A stretch of DNA of 64,000 nucleotides from Chitinophagaceae bacterium UBA1930 (lineage in GTDB: Bacteria; Bacteroidota; Bacteroidia; Chitinophagales; Chitinophagaceae): contig DDFK01000001.1 of assembly GCA_002337145.1 (NCBI GenBank), positions 558,001 through 622,000 on the forward strand, written 5' to 3'. The position numbers were made by a program, and so were the translations under genes. This document shows positions 33,347 to 41,999 of the stretch, piece by piece. Within the stretch, counting starts at the first letter, position 1, and every line of letters begins with the position of its first letter. The notes beneath the pieces were generated by a model. The model was not told the DNA's origin, did not search any database, and saw nothing but the letters and a program-made list of their open reading frames with translations.

Positions 33347-33371
33347 TGTCATCAAATAAAAACAGTGAACA

Positions 33372-34154
33372 ATGGAAACGAACCGACCCTTTAATAACAA
33401 CAACCGTGTAATAATGGGCGTAATGCTGGTAGCTGGTGGCTTTTTATTACTAGCATACAAATTGGGTGCACCCATACCCAAATGGATCTTTTCCTGGGAA
33501 GTGCTGCTTATTTTTCTTGGCATACTCAGTGGCATCAAGCACAGGTTCCATAATGCAGGATGGATCATCATGATTTCCATCGGCTCCATTTTTTTGATAG
33601 ACGAGCAGATGCCACAGCTTGACCTGCACGAATACATTGTGCCCATTATTGTAATTGGCGTAGGTGCCCTGTTTATACTAAGGCCCAAACATAGCTGGGA
33701 GTTTAGCAGGAAAAGAAGGGAATGGAGAAACAATAACAGGTTTGGCAGTTGGGGCAGCAATGCACAGGATTCTGCTGCACAGGAAGCAGCAGATGAAGGC
33801 TCCATCACGGATGCGGACTATTTAAAAATCAATTCGGTTTTTAGCGGCGTTAAACGCACCATCCTTTCCAAGAACTTTAAGGGGGGTACCGTATCGTGCA
33901 TGTTTGGCGGTGCCGAAATAGACCTGACACAGGCCGATATAAACGGAAGGGTGGTATTACGCATTGAACAGGCGTTTGGCGGAACCAAACTGATGATACC
34001 ACCACACTGGAACGTGCAGAACGAAATTGATGGTGCATTTCATGGCGTGGACGATAAACGCAACTACAATGCAGCCAGTATGCCCGACCCCAGCAAAGTA
34101 CTTGTACTGAAAGGATCCTGCATGTTTGCCGGTGTGGATATAAGGAGCTATTAA
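33372..34154 (+). CDS. LiaF-like membrane protein (cell wall-active antibiotics response type)
   Basis: The 260-residue protein has an N-terminal membrane block of about four helices (residues 14-100, with VMLVAGGFLLL, WEVLLIFLGILSGI and YIVPIIVIGVGALFIL). A linker follows, then a C-terminal beta-rich domain with LKINSVFSGVKRTILS, GGTVSCMFGGAEIDL and the repeating VVLRIEQAFGGTKLMIP. This layout is that of LiaI/LiaF-like proteins, which in Firmicutes restrain an envelope-stress two-component system. It is the first of a plus-strand run with a DUF4288 gene, a LytS-type kinase and a LytTR regulator, which supports an envelope-sensing role by context. Confidence 0.82.
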   Translation: METNRPFNNNNRVIMGVMLVAGGFLLLAYKLGAPIPKWIFSWEVLLIFLGILSGIKHRFHNAGWIIMISIGSIFLIDEQMPQLDLHEYIVPIIVIGVGALFILRPKHSWEFSRKRREWRNNNRFGSWGSNAQDSAAQEAADEGSITDADYLKINSVFSGVKRTILSKNFKGGTVSCMFGGAEIDLTQADINGRVVLRIEQAFGGTKLMIPPHWNVQNEIDGAFHGVDDKRNYNAASMPDPSKVLVLKGSCMFAGVDIRSY

Positions 34155-34212
34155 TACCGTTAAAAGCTAAGGGATTGAAAGAGAAAAAAGCAATCCATAA
34201 ACACCTTCCTAT

Positions 34213-34299
34213 CCTTTTACTCCTTTAACCCTCTTAGCAAAAAGAGTTAATACATAAGCTTCCTTCAACCCTTTTTCTCCTTTAACCTCTTAGCAAAAA
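34213..34299. repeat. Direct repeat pair of about 31 bases in a leader region
   Basis: CCTTTTACTCCTTTAACC...CTCTTAGCAAAAA at 34213-34243 recurs with small changes at 34269-34299, giving a 56-base period in the gap before the DUF4288 gene. It is A/T and pyrimidine-rich. It might be a duplicated regulator site or a simple duplication. Confidence 0.55.
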
Positions 34300-34314
34300 A
34301 TAAACCTTCTCAAT

Positions 34315-34674
34315 ATGAAATGGTACCTCGCAAAAATCATCTACCGTATTATTTGTGGCGATGGTGAGCACACGCCACAGTTTGATGAACAACTAAGGCT
34401 TGTGGCAGCAGAAGACGACCTGCATGCCTTTCAAAAAGCAAGGCTGATTGGTGAACGGGAAGAAGACAGTTTCCTGAACCATATTGCCAAACCTGTGCAA
34501 TGGAAATTCATTGATGTGGCCGAACTGCACCCGCTGAACAATTTAATAGATGGTGCCGAAATGTATTCACGCATTTGCGAGGAAGACAACCCCGATATGT
34601 ACATTCGCACTACACATTTGCGTGCCAACCATTTACTGGAAAGCAGCGTAAACAGAACGTTCAGACTAAACTAG
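34315..34674 (+). CDS. DUF4288 family protein
   Basis: The 119-residue protein starts MKWYLAKIIYRIICGDG and has FDEQLRLVAAEDDLHAFQKARLIGEREE followed by VQWKFIDVAELHPL and a short GAEMYSRI motif. This is the DUF4288 pattern (small soluble proteins with a W-S/A-K start and a KFIDVxEL strand). Function is unknown. It is placed between the LiaF-like gene and the kinase, with its stop only eight bases from the kinase's TTG start, so it is likely part of the same transcript. Confidence 0.82.
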   Translation: MKWYLAKIIYRIICGDGEHTPQFDEQLRLVAAEDDLHAFQKARLIGEREEDSFLNHIAKPVQWKFIDVAELHPLNNLIDGAEMYSRICEEDNPDMYIRTTHLRANHLLESSVNRTFRLN

Positions 34675-34681
34675 CAATACA

Positions 34682-35725
34682 TTGGCAGCACCTTCTTTAT
34701 CAGGGAAAGGGTTTACCGTTGCTTTCACTATTTGGTGGGCAGTATGGACCATTATGCATACGGTGGTGCTGATTGATTTTGGTGTGCCCCACTTTACCGC
34801 CATTGCCGATAGCATGGTGAGCAACTGCCTGTTGGCAATGTCGTGCCTGCTTATTACCAACAATATGCGTTACTACCTGCCCCGCAGGGAAAAATACTGG
34901 TATGTACTGGTGGTGAGCCTAGGGCTTAGTGCATTGTGGCTATTGGCCACCCGAACATTGTTGTGGCTGTTTTATAAACAGGATACGGTGTACATGATGC
35001 AACTATCCAACTCGTCCAACATACGCTATGCCATTGCATTTTTAATCAATGGATCCATGACCATGATGAACCTTTTGTGGCAAACACAAAAGCAGCAACA
35101 GGAAAGCGACGAGCGGAAAGCCGAAACAGAACGCCTGGCCAAAGAAGCCGAACTGTTTAAATTAAGACAGCAGTTGCAGCCGCATTTCCTGTTCAACAGC
35201 CTGAATTCTATTAGTGCATTAACGGGTACGCAACCAGAAAAAGCCAGACACATGATTCAGCAACTGTCCGACTTTTTGCGTGGCACCCTGAAAAAAGAAG
35301 AACTGCAATGGAGTACATTGGAAGAGGAACTGCAATCGCTGCAACTGTACCTGGATATTGAAAAGGTACGCTTTGGCTACCGGCTGCAAACCGAAACCAT
35401 CCTGGATGGCCAAGCACTGCACATGAAACTTCCGGCAATGCTGTTACAGCCCATTGTTGAAAATGCCATCAAGTTTGGGCTATACGATACCATTGGGCAA
35501 GTAACCATTGTAATAGATGCCCGCAACAGCAATGGCAATTTGGAAGTAACCGTGCAGAACCCTTTTGATGCAGCAACGGCACAGCCCTTACACGGAACAG
35601 GTTTTGGCCTTGCATCCATAAAAAGACGGCTGTTCCTGTTATTTGCCAGGCAAGACCTGTTGCATACCACCACAACAGCCGAGCATTTTATAACAACGGT
35701 AACCATTCCGCAGTTAAAGGGGTAA
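34682..35725 (+). CDS. LytS/YehU-type sensor histidine kinase
   Basis: The 347-residue kinase has about four membrane helices in the first 130 residues with no large outer domain. A coiled linker follows, then the His_kinase domain with the phosphoacceptor H168 in QLQPHFLFNSLNS, a box ELQSLQLYLDIEKVRFG, the N-box LLQPIVENAIKFG and a G-box GTGFGLASIKRRL. This is the LytS class that pairs with LytTR regulators, and one lies 91 bases downstream. The only usable start is a TTG at 34682, since a stop codon lies at 34667 in the same frame. Such kinases often sense membrane state; the signal here is unknown. Confidence 0.93.
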   Translation: MAAPSLSGKGFTVAFTIWWAVWTIMHTVVLIDFGVPHFTAIADSMVSNCLLAMSCLLITNNMRYYLPRREKYWYVLVVSLGLSALWLLATRTLLWLFYKQDTVYMMQLSNSSNIRYAIAFLINGSMTMMNLLWQTQKQQQESDERKAETERLAKEAELFKLRQQLQPHFLFNSLNSISALTGTQPEKARHMIQQLSDFLRGTLKKEELQWSTLEEELQSLQLYLDIEKVRFGYRLQTETILDGQALHMKLPAMLLQPIVENAIKFGLYDTIGQVTIVIDARNSNGNLEVTVQNPFDAATAQPLHGTGFGLASIKRRLFLLFARQDLLHTTTTAEHFITTVTIPQLKG

Positions 35726-35816
35726 ACGCATGTTGGGTTGAACTTGTTGAAACCGTTTATGAAAATCGTTTTCAACTTGCCTTCAACAAGCTAAGGCCAA
35801 CTGTAAAACATAGAAC

Positions 35817-36548
35817 ATGAAAGCAATTATAATAGACGATGAACCATTGGCAAGGGTACTGGTAAAAGAATACCTGCAGCCCTATACACATATTGAAGTG
35901 GTGCAAGAATGTAATGATGGCTTCGAAGGTGTAAAAGCCATTCAACAATACCAGCCCGACCTGATTTTCCTGGATATACAGATGCCGAAGATTACGGGCT
36001 TTGAAATGCTGGAACTGATAGACAACCCGCCACAGGTAATTTTCACCACTGCTTTTGAAGAATTTGCCATTAAGGCATTTGAGACACATGCAGTGGACTA
36101 TTTATTGAAGCCTTTTAGCAAGGAGCGTTTTGATAGGGCCATGCAAAAACTGCTGCAACAAAAAAACGCTGCGGAGCAAACCAATGCAGTGCTGGAAACC
36201 ATTGCACAGTCGCCTGTACAAAACCATCGCATTGTGGTAAAGGATGGTGGCAAAATAAAAATCATTCCCATTGCACAGGTGCAATACCTGGAGGCGGCAG
36301 ATGACTATGTAAAAATACATACGGCAGATGGTGTGTTCCTTAAAAAGAAAACCATGCAGTTTTTTGAAACAGGTTTACAGCCACAGCAATTTGTAAGGGT
36401 ACACCGCTCCTACATCATCAACGCCTCGCTCATTACAAGAATTGACCCTTACGAAAAAGACAGCCACCTGGCACTGCTGAATACAGGGGCAAAAATTCCA
36501 GTAAGCAAGGCCGGCTATACAAAGCTGAAAGAAGTATTGGGCATTTAG
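35817..36548 (+). CDS. LytTR-family response regulator
   Basis: The 243-residue protein has an N-terminal receiver domain with the acidic pocket IIIDDEP, the phosphorylation site D53 in LIFLDIQMPK, T in FTTAFEEFAIKAFE and K in DYLLKPF. A LytTR DNA-binding domain covers about residues 138-240, with IVVKDGGKIKIIPIAQVQYLEA, FVRVHRSYIINASLI and SKAGYTKLKEVL. It surely forms a two-component pair with the kinase upstream. LytTR proteins bind two direct repeats and usually switch on nearby genes. Confidence 0.95.
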   Translation: MKAIIIDDEPLARVLVKEYLQPYTHIEVVQECNDGFEGVKAIQQYQPDLIFLDIQMPKITGFEMLELIDNPPQVIFTTAFEEFAIKAFETHAVDYLLKPFSKERFDRAMQKLLQQKNAAEQTNAVLETIAQSPVQNHRIVVKDGGKIKIIPIAQVQYLEAADDYVKIHTADGVFLKKKTMQFFETGLQPQQFVRVHRSYIINASLITRIDPYEKDSHLALLNTGAKIPVSKAGYTKLKEVLGI

Positions 36549-36590
36549 TTTTATATGCTATATTTATTATCATTAATAAATATACCTGCT

Positions 36591-37472
36591 ATGAAAAAAA
36601 TTACTGTTGCAATGCTGTTTCAGCTTGCCTGCCTTGTTGCATTCAGCCAGTCAGACATCAATCAAATAAGAAAGGAATTCGATAGCTTATTGAAAACAAC
36701 CACCTATGGCAAAAACGATGCTGTTGGCAAGTACTATGATATACGTGGCTTTAAAATGTATTGCGAAACCTATGGTCAAGGTGCCCCTTTGTTAATCATA
36801 CATGGCAACAGTGGCTCCATCGACAATTTCGCCAAACAGATCCCCTATTTTTCGCAGAAGTACAAAGTAATTATTGCCGATAGCAGGGCACAGGGAAAAT
36901 CCGCAGACGCAGGCGATTCATTGACCTATGAAATGATGGCCGATGATTATGCTGCATTGCTTACCGCCATGAAAGTGGATTCGGCTTTTGTGATTGGCTG
37001 GAGCGATGGAGGCATCAATGGTTTGCTATTGGCCATACGGCACCCGGAAAAAGTAAGGAAGCTGGCAGTAACAGGTGCCAACCTGCGGCCGGACACAACA
37101 GCGGTGTATCCCGAAGTACTCAATATGGTAAAGCCAAGCTACAATATGGTGAAGAACAAGAAAACACCTTTGACAGAAGAAGAGAAAGCGGGCTTTAAAC
37201 TATTGAAGCTTTTGTTGGAACAGCCCAATATACCTGTAACCGACCTGCGCAGGATTGCCATACCGACCCTGGTTATTGGTGGCGACCATGATGTGATTAA
37301 GGAAGAGCATACCATGGAAATATACAAGCATATTGCCAAAGCCTATTTATGGATATTGCCTGCATCGGGTCATGCCACGCCTATTGTTTATACCGATGCA
37401 TTCAACACAACGGTTGACCATTTTTTTGCAACCCCTTATAAAAAGATACAAGGCGGTGGACGGTTCTTCTAA
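36591..37472 (+). CDS. Secreted alpha/beta hydrolase
   Basis: This 293-residue protein begins with a signal peptide (MKKITVAMLFQLACLVAFSQS) from the ATG at 36591; a longer frame to 36555 adds no family-like sequence. The hydrolase fold shows APLLIIHGNSGSIDNF (oxyanion-hole HG), the nucleophile elbow GWSDGGING (Ser in GxSxG), a catalytic acid near VIGGDHDVI and a histidine in ASGHATPI. Substrate is unknown; esterase or lactonase activity is typical. It converges on the phosphodiesterase gene, with stop codons overlapping at 37469-37472. Confidence 0.85.
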   Translation: MKKITVAMLFQLACLVAFSQSDINQIRKEFDSLLKTTTYGKNDAVGKYYDIRGFKMYCETYGQGAPLLIIHGNSGSIDNFAKQIPYFSQKYKVIIADSRAQGKSADAGDSLTYEMMADDYAALLTAMKVDSAFVIGWSDGGINGLLLAIRHPEKVRKLAVTGANLRPDTTAVYPEVLNMVKPSYNMVKNKKTPLTEEEKAGFKLLKLLLEQPNIPVTDLRRIAIPTLVIGGDHDVIKEEHTMEIYKHIAKAYLWILPASGHATPIVYTDAFNTTVDHFFATPYKKIQGGGRFF

Positions 37473-38458
37473 TCCATTAAAGGTGCATTGATCTTTTCCC
37501 CAACCGGGTGGTCGCTTGTAAAATCAAGTCCAAGAAAAGCAGCTATTGTTTTTGCAAACTGGTTCTGGTAAAAACGTCCCTGTTTCATTTCGCCCAGTGG
37601 CTTTGTATCGGGCCCAATTGCAGCAAACCATATTTCGTTTGAATGTGGCGTTTTGGCATTGTGTGTAGTAAACTTTGCTGCATCGCCCCGGCCATGGTCA
37701 ACCGTAACAAACAAGGTTGTCCTGTTTTTATAAAAGCGGTTATGCTGTATGAATTTCCATATTGCACCAATCAAAGAATCTTCCCGGTGGGCAGCATCTA
37801 AATAGCTGTCATAATGCTTGTCGTGGGCCTCATGGTCGGTGGCACTCATGTTTATATAGAGCACACGGGGCTTTGCCTGTTGCATGTATGCAATGGCCTG
37901 TCTTGTTTCGGCTGTATCTGCCAGGCCCACCGTAACATCCAGCTTGCTGCGTTGCACATTCAATATTCGGGTAAAGGCCTTCCATGAACCAAATACTTTT
38001 ACCTTGTTCTCAAAACCTGGCTGCTGGTTAATGAACTCCAACACGTTCTTGTTAGGGTTCAAACCAAAGTCATTGGAGTTGATCAATGTATCGCCATAGC
38101 CCGTAAATATTTCGTTATACCCAGGGTAAGAAAACCAGTAACGGTTGGTAACGTTTACATAGCTGCCATCATCCCTATTGCCATATAGCTGGCCAGCCTT
38201 GATGAGTTTGTTCCAAAAGAAAGGCATTAATTTCTGCCTGCGTTCGTCCCTGTCATCTGCCCAATATTTATTGAATAGTGCTGTTGAGTCCTGCATGGCA
38301 AACTGCTTCTTATTCAGTATAGCCGAATCGGCTCCACGAAACATATCCTGCCAGCGGAAACCATCCAAAGTAACAATCACGATATTTTCTGTTTTCTTCT
38401 GCTGTGCAAAGCAAGAAAGGCCCATGGCAATGGCCACAACAAGCAATATGTTTTTCAT
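37469..38458 (-). CDS. Secreted phosphodiesterase / alkaline phosphatase superfamily protein
   Basis: The 329-residue protein has a signal peptide (MKNILLVVAIAMGLSCFAQ) and the alkaline phosphatase superfamily core: IVIVTLDGFRWQDMF with the metal-binding Asp at the start, INMSATDHEAHD mid-protein and VTVDHGRGD near the end. This fits type I phosphodiesterase/nucleotide pyrophosphatase or sulfatase-like enzymes. The exact substrate cannot be told. It should be periplasmic or outer-membrane-exposed. It overlaps the convergent hydrolase gene by four bases, with the two stops interlocked. Confidence 0.82.
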   Translation of the reverse strand: MKNILLVVAIAMGLSCFAQQKKTENIVIVTLDGFRWQDMFRGADSAILNKKQFAMQDSTALFNKYWADDRDERRQKLMPFFWNKLIKAGQLYGNRDDGSYVNVTNRYWFSYPGYNEIFTGYGDTLINSNDFGLNPNKNVLEFINQQPGFENKVKVFGSWKAFTRILNVQRSKLDVTVGLADTAETRQAIAYMQQAKPRVLYINMSATDHEAHDKHYDSYLDAAHREDSLIGAIWKFIQHNRFYKNRTTLFVTVDHGRGDAAKFTTHNAKTPHSNEIWFAAIGPDTKPLGEMKQGRFYQNQFAKTIAAFLGLDFTSDHPVGEKINAPLMD

Positions 38459-38535
38459 GCTGCCGAAGTTAATTGAATGAAATAGATAAGGGCAAACTTT
38501 GGTTGCCGTATTTTTATACCCGTAACAGATACAAC

Positions 38536-38913
38536 ATGAAAGATTTCAAAAAATACTACATCATAACCGAAGAGCCCGAAATTGTTTACCAGGCATTGAC
38601 CAATGCACAAACATTGCGATTGTGGACGGGTGAGGAAGCCGTAATGAATACAGAACCCGGTTCTGAATTCTCTTTGTTTGGTGGCGACATTGAAGGCAGG
38701 AACATAGAATTTGTAGAAGGCAAAAAAATGGTACAGCAATGGTATTTTGATGGTCAGGACGAACCATCCATTGTAACCATCATTTTGCATAAACACAAGG
38801 ATGGAACATCGGCGGAGCTACGCCATACCAATATTCCAGATGAAGCCTACGAAGACATGACCGAGGGCTGGACACATAATTACTTCCGCTCGCTGATGGA
38901 ATTTTACGAATAA
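38536..38913 (+). CDS. SRPBCC/AHSA1-type START-like domain protein
   Basis: The 125-residue protein starts at the ATG at 38536 (MKDFKKYYIITEEP) and has the SRPBCC layout: VYQALTNAQTLRLWTGEEAVMN, PGSEFSLFGGDIEGRNIEFVEGKKMVQQWYF and IVTIILHKHKDGTSAELRHTNIPDE, ending in a helix with WTHNYFRSLMEFY. This is the AHSA1/START-like family, helix-grip proteins that bind hydrophobic ligands or chaperones. In-frame upstream sequence to 38473 is not family-like. It lies 13 bases before the next gene. Confidence 0.83.
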   Translation: MKDFKKYYIITEEPEIVYQALTNAQTLRLWTGEEAVMNTEPGSEFSLFGGDIEGRNIEFVEGKKMVQQWYFDGQDEPSIVTIILHKHKDGTSAELRHTNIPDEAYEDMTEGWTHNYFRSLMEFYE

Positions 38914-38926
38914 CAACAACGCATCA

Positions 38927-39496
38927 ATGGCTGGCAAAATATTGAACATACTACGTGGTGCCGTTGCAAAAGTTAGCGGGCAGCCTGCTGCCAACGCTAC
39001 GGCCAAACTTACAATTGAAAGCATGAAAGCAGCTTCCATACAGGAAATAAAACAGGAACTGAACAGCCTCAGCAAAACTGAGCTGGCTGCTTTGTGCCTG
39101 CGTTTGGCCAGGTACAAAAAAGAGAACAAGGAACTGCTCAATTTTTTATTGTTTGAAGCACATGATATAGACAACTATATTAAAAATGTGCAGGCCGAAA
39201 TGGAGGGGCTATTTACAGGCATCAATACCAGCCATGTTTATTTTGCCAAAAAAACATTGCGTAAAATATTACGCACGGCCAACAAACATATAAAGTACGC
39301 TAGCAACAAACAGGCAGAAGTGGAACTACTGCTACACTATTGCAGCAAGTTTAAACAACTGGGCCTGCATAAAAAGCAAAGTGCAGCACTGAGCAACCTG
39401 TACGACTCGCAACTCAAAAAAATAAGCAAAGCAATTGAGGGCCTGCACGAAGACCTGCAGTTTGAGTATATACGAGAGCTGGAAAAATTATATTAA
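38927..39496 (+). CDS. Helical protein of unknown function
   Basis: I do not recognise the family. The 189-residue protein is nearly all alpha-helix, rich in Lys, Leu and Glu: IKQELNSLSKTELAALCLRLARYKKENKELLNFL-like segments, then VYFAKKTLRKILRTANKHIKYASNK and AALSNLYDSQLKKISKAIEGL. No signal peptide, cysteine or catalytic motif. It starts 13 bases after the AHSA1 gene and ends eight bases before the ABC gene's first ATG, so the three form a tight plus-strand unit. Confidence 0.75.
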   Translation: MAGKILNILRGAVAKVSGQPAANATAKLTIESMKAASIQEIKQELNSLSKTELAALCLRLARYKKENKELLNFLLFEAHDIDNYIKNVQAEMEGLFTGINTSHVYFAKKTLRKILRTANKHIKYASNKQAEVELLLHYCSKFKQLGLHKKQSAALSNLYDSQLKKISKAIEGLHEDLQFEYIRELEKLY

Positions 39497-39504
39497 GCTA
39501 TGGT

Positions 39505-40779
39505 ATGCAGGTTAAGCAATCCATACAAACATCACACTTTTCAATGAGCAACCATCAACACCACTGGGCAGTCTTTGTATCCAACAATGCCAAAACCCAT
39601 TTATTGACGCAGCAAATACTCAACGCAAAAGCCCAAGCACCTTTTGATGCATTCAACAATAAAAAAGGTTTACTGTTTTCAAGCATCGTATTAAAAGAAC
39701 TGATTGAAGAAGAAGCCCGGCACGAATACAGCGATGTTACCAAATACACCAACAGGGTACTGAAAACATTGTCGAGCGGCGAGCAAAAGAAAACATTGCT
39801 GCAGCATTTGATGGCACAGCAGCCCGAGTTCATTATACTCGACAATCCTTTTGATAACCTGGATATTGCTTCGCAGGCGGCTTTACGTAGCATGCTAACA
39901 GAAGCAGCCAGCCATATTACTTTCATACAGCTTGTTCAACGCAAGGCCGACCTACTGCCTTTTATTACGAATAGCGTTTACCTAGGTGAGCACAATGTAA
40001 TTGTTGATGAACCCGAAGAACAAGACGTATCCGTTATCAATGACAGTGCTGTAACAATTCCACCACCCATTCATCCATATACAATCAACAATAAAGAACT
40101 CATACAGTTCAACAACGTAACCGTACAATACAACGATAGGACCATCATCAACAATATCTGCTGGACAATCAATGCAGGCGAGTTCTGGCAATTGATAGGC
40201 CCCAATGGTTCGGGCAAAACCACCATGCTTACCATGATAACGGGCGATAACCCCAAGGCCTATGGGCAGAACATCACTTTATTTGGCAAACGCAAAGGCA
40301 GTGGCGAAACCGTGTGGGAGATAAAAGAAAAAATAGGTTACATCACCATGGCCATGACCGACCTTTTTAGCACCAGGCATACCTTGCAGCAAATGATTAT
40401 TTCTGGTTTTGTGGATTCAATTGGTCTGTACATCAAACCATCGGACCTGCAAATACAACTGGCTAACGAATGGCTGCAACTATTGCAGATGCAGCATTTG
40501 GGCAATACGCCTTTCTGCAACCTGTCTGTTGGGCAGCAACGCAAGGCATTAATTGCAAGGGCGATGGTAAAACATCCGCCGCTACTTATTTTGGACGAGC
40601 CATTATCGGGTCTTGACGACAGCAATGCAGCAATGGTCATCGCACTCATCAACCAAATTGCCAAGGCAAGTAGCACTGCCATCATCTATGTATCGCACCG
40701 TATAGAAGAAGGGCTTTCACCAAAATCTGTTTTTCAGTTAACGGCAACAAAGGATGGTTCGGTTGGCAAGGTTGTATAA
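39505..40779 (+). CDS. Tandem ABC ATPase, ModF-like, with a degenerate first domain
   Basis: The 424-residue protein holds two ABC ATPase domains and no membrane helices. Domain 1 keeps a signature LSSGEQ (89-94) and a Walker B-like FIILDNP (109-115). Its Walker A is degraded to SNNAKTHLL (26-34), with no glycines, and the catalytic Glu is Asn (LDNP). Domain 2 is intact: Walker A GPNGSGKT (232-239), signature LSVGQQ (340-345), Walker B LLILDEP (360-366) and an H-loop near VSHR. This resembles ModF/PhrA-type proteins of unclear role. I use the first ATG at 39505, because it supplies the first beta strand; the ATG at 39544 would remove it. Confidence 0.85.
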   Translation: MQVKQSIQTSHFSMSNHQHHWAVFVSNNAKTHLLTQQILNAKAQAPFDAFNNKKGLLFSSIVLKELIEEEARHEYSDVTKYTNRVLKTLSSGEQKKTLLQHLMAQQPEFIILDNPFDNLDIASQAALRSMLTEAASHITFIQLVQRKADLLPFITNSVYLGEHNVIVDEPEEQDVSVINDSAVTIPPPIHPYTINNKELIQFNNVTVQYNDRTIINNICWTINAGEFWQLIGPNGSGKTTMLTMITGDNPKAYGQNITLFGKRKGSGETVWEIKEKIGYITMAMTDLFSTRHTLQQMIISGFVDSIGLYIKPSDLQIQLANEWLQLLQMQHLGNTPFCNLSVGQQRKALIARAMVKHPPLLILDEPLSGLDDSNAAMVIALINQIAKASSTAIIYVSHRIEEGLSPKSVFQLTATKDGSVGKVV

Positions 40780-40810
40780 TTGTTTATGTTACCGGCAACA
40801 GTACATGGTT

Positions 40811-40843
40811 CAACTGCGGAGGCGTCGCACCCATCAACTGAAG
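40811..40843. repeat. GGCGTCGCACCCATCA-type dispersed repeat, copy 3
   Basis: CAACTGCGGAGGCGTCGCAC then CCATCAACTGAAG lies between the convergent ABC ATPase and membrane protein genes. It shares the core and flanking CAACTG words with the other copies. Confidence 0.7.
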
Positions 40844-40872
40844 AAAAAGGTTGAGCTGGTTTGAAATTGTTT

Positions 40873-41550
40873 TTAAACTGTGCTGCCGGGTTCAGCAATA
40901 TCAATGCTGTTAGCTGTTTTTTTCTGTTCGTTATAGAGGTGTATGTTTATGCAGCAGATCCAAATCAAAAATGTTGCAAAACTTATTTTTTGTATAACTG
41001 GCAAATAAACAATCCATGCTTTATTGTAATAGCATAAATTGTTTAGCACCACAAGTAAAATGTTCAAAAGACCAAACCTAAAAAGACCCGTCCACTTTTT
41101 TTTATAAAGCCCAACAAAAGTTCCGATTGTTGCAATTGCCCCAAATGATGATGCAAGGTTTGTTATCAAGTCGTGGTTTATATGTGTAAACAAAAAGAAA
41201 GCAACGGTCATAGCAAGCGTTCCTGAAACCTGTATGGTAAGCCTAAGTTTCCTGTCAAGGTTCATTTGCTTTGGAAATAAAATCCAAAAACATGTAAGCG
41301 TTAAACAGAGTATAAACATGGCTGTCAGGGCAACAGGTTGTGCAGGGTTCAACTGGCCATTAATGGCCCGCTCATTTAACAGGTTGCACCAATAATTGTT
41401 TGCCCAACTAAACCCAATAGAAATTTGGTCAACCTGCGAACCGCCAGGGTATAAAAATGTGGCAACAATATAAAGTACCACAAAAAGTAATACCCCTAAA
41501 ATGGGCATCAATACCAATATGCTTTTTGTTCTGTTGGTTGGCTGTTTCAA
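40873..41550 (-). CDS. Multi-pass membrane protein of unknown function
   Basis: The protein has about six membrane helices and the motif PGGSQVDQISIGFSWANNYWCNLL, with a Cys-Asn-Leu pattern that I have seen in hypothetical Bacteroidetes membrane proteins. I cannot name a family. The open frame reaches a TTG at 41595, but that TTG lies inside a TATATTTG promoter motif (41593-41600, complement). A TTG at 41550 (MKQPTNRTKS) is therefore preferred, giving 225 residues. An ATG at 41508 is a third option. The gene converges on the ABC ATPase gene. Confidence 0.7.
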   Translation of the reverse strand: MKQPTNRTKSILVLMPILGVLLFVVLYIVATFLYPGGSQVDQISIGFSWANNYWCNLLNERAINGQLNPAQPVALTAMFILCLTLTCFWILFPKQMNLDRKLRLTIQVSGTLAMTVAFFLFTHINHDLITNLASSFGAIATIGTFVGLYKKKWTGLFRFGLLNILLVVLNNLCYYNKAWIVYLPVIQKISFATFLIWICCINIHLYNEQKKTANSIDIAEPGSTV

Positions 41551-41592
41551 AATACGATGAAATAGTTGGTGTATAACAAAATAAACACTAAC

Positions 41593-41600
41593 CAAATATA
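41593..41600 (-). promoter_or_regulatory. Promoter -7 motif of the membrane protein gene
   Basis: On the minus strand the sequence reads TATATTTG, fitting TAnnTTTG, 42 bases upstream of the proposed TTG start at 41550. No clear -33 box is seen. The stretch 41601-41725 beyond it holds nothing I can identify. Confidence 0.4.
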
Positions 41601-41726
41601 TGTAAAAGTTACAATAAGAAATTTTCGTCAGAGTATCGGCGTGGAGTGTCAGGTAAGTACCGCAGATATCATGATTGCCGAAACAGGCGGAGGATTACAA
41701 CACAAAAAAAGCTTAGTCATATTCTC

Positions 41727-41754
41727 CAGTTGATGGGTGCGACGCCCATGCAGC
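41727..41754. repeat. GGCGTCGCACCCATCA-type dispersed repeat, copy 4
   Basis: CAGTTGATGGGTGCGACGCC then CATGCAGC, with a palindromic core ATGGG-TGCGACG-CCCAT. It lies in the 449-base gap between the membrane protein gene and pckA. The rest of that gap is A/T-rich with no gene. Confidence 0.7.
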
Positions 41755-41946
41755 TTATATATATTCTTTTGTTGGCTACATTAAATCCTTTATTCTTTTT
41801 TGCTTCCCAAAAATTTCGTCCCCATCCAACAATCCACCCCATCCCCGCTACAAAACCCTCGCTATCAAAACCATAAATCGAAAAGCACTAAAAAGCATAT
41901 ACCGTTATTAGATATTCTCAAAATGTTTAACAATCAACAACTGTTT

Positions 41947-41974
41947 TTTGAATATTGTTTACCCCTTATTTTTG
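41947..41974 (+). promoter_or_regulatory. Promoter of pckA
   Basis: TTTG at 41947-41950 and TATTTTTG at 41967-41974 (spacing 16) fit the Bacteroidetes consensus, 25 bases before the pckA ATG at 42000. Confidence 0.6.
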
Positions 41975-41999
41975 CTAAACTAACAAACGATAGTTTACC

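Noticed and set aside
41646..41999. Possible small genes in the gap before pckA
   Set aside because: The ORFs there have no start context or conserved features and run across a dispersed repeat and the pckA promoter.
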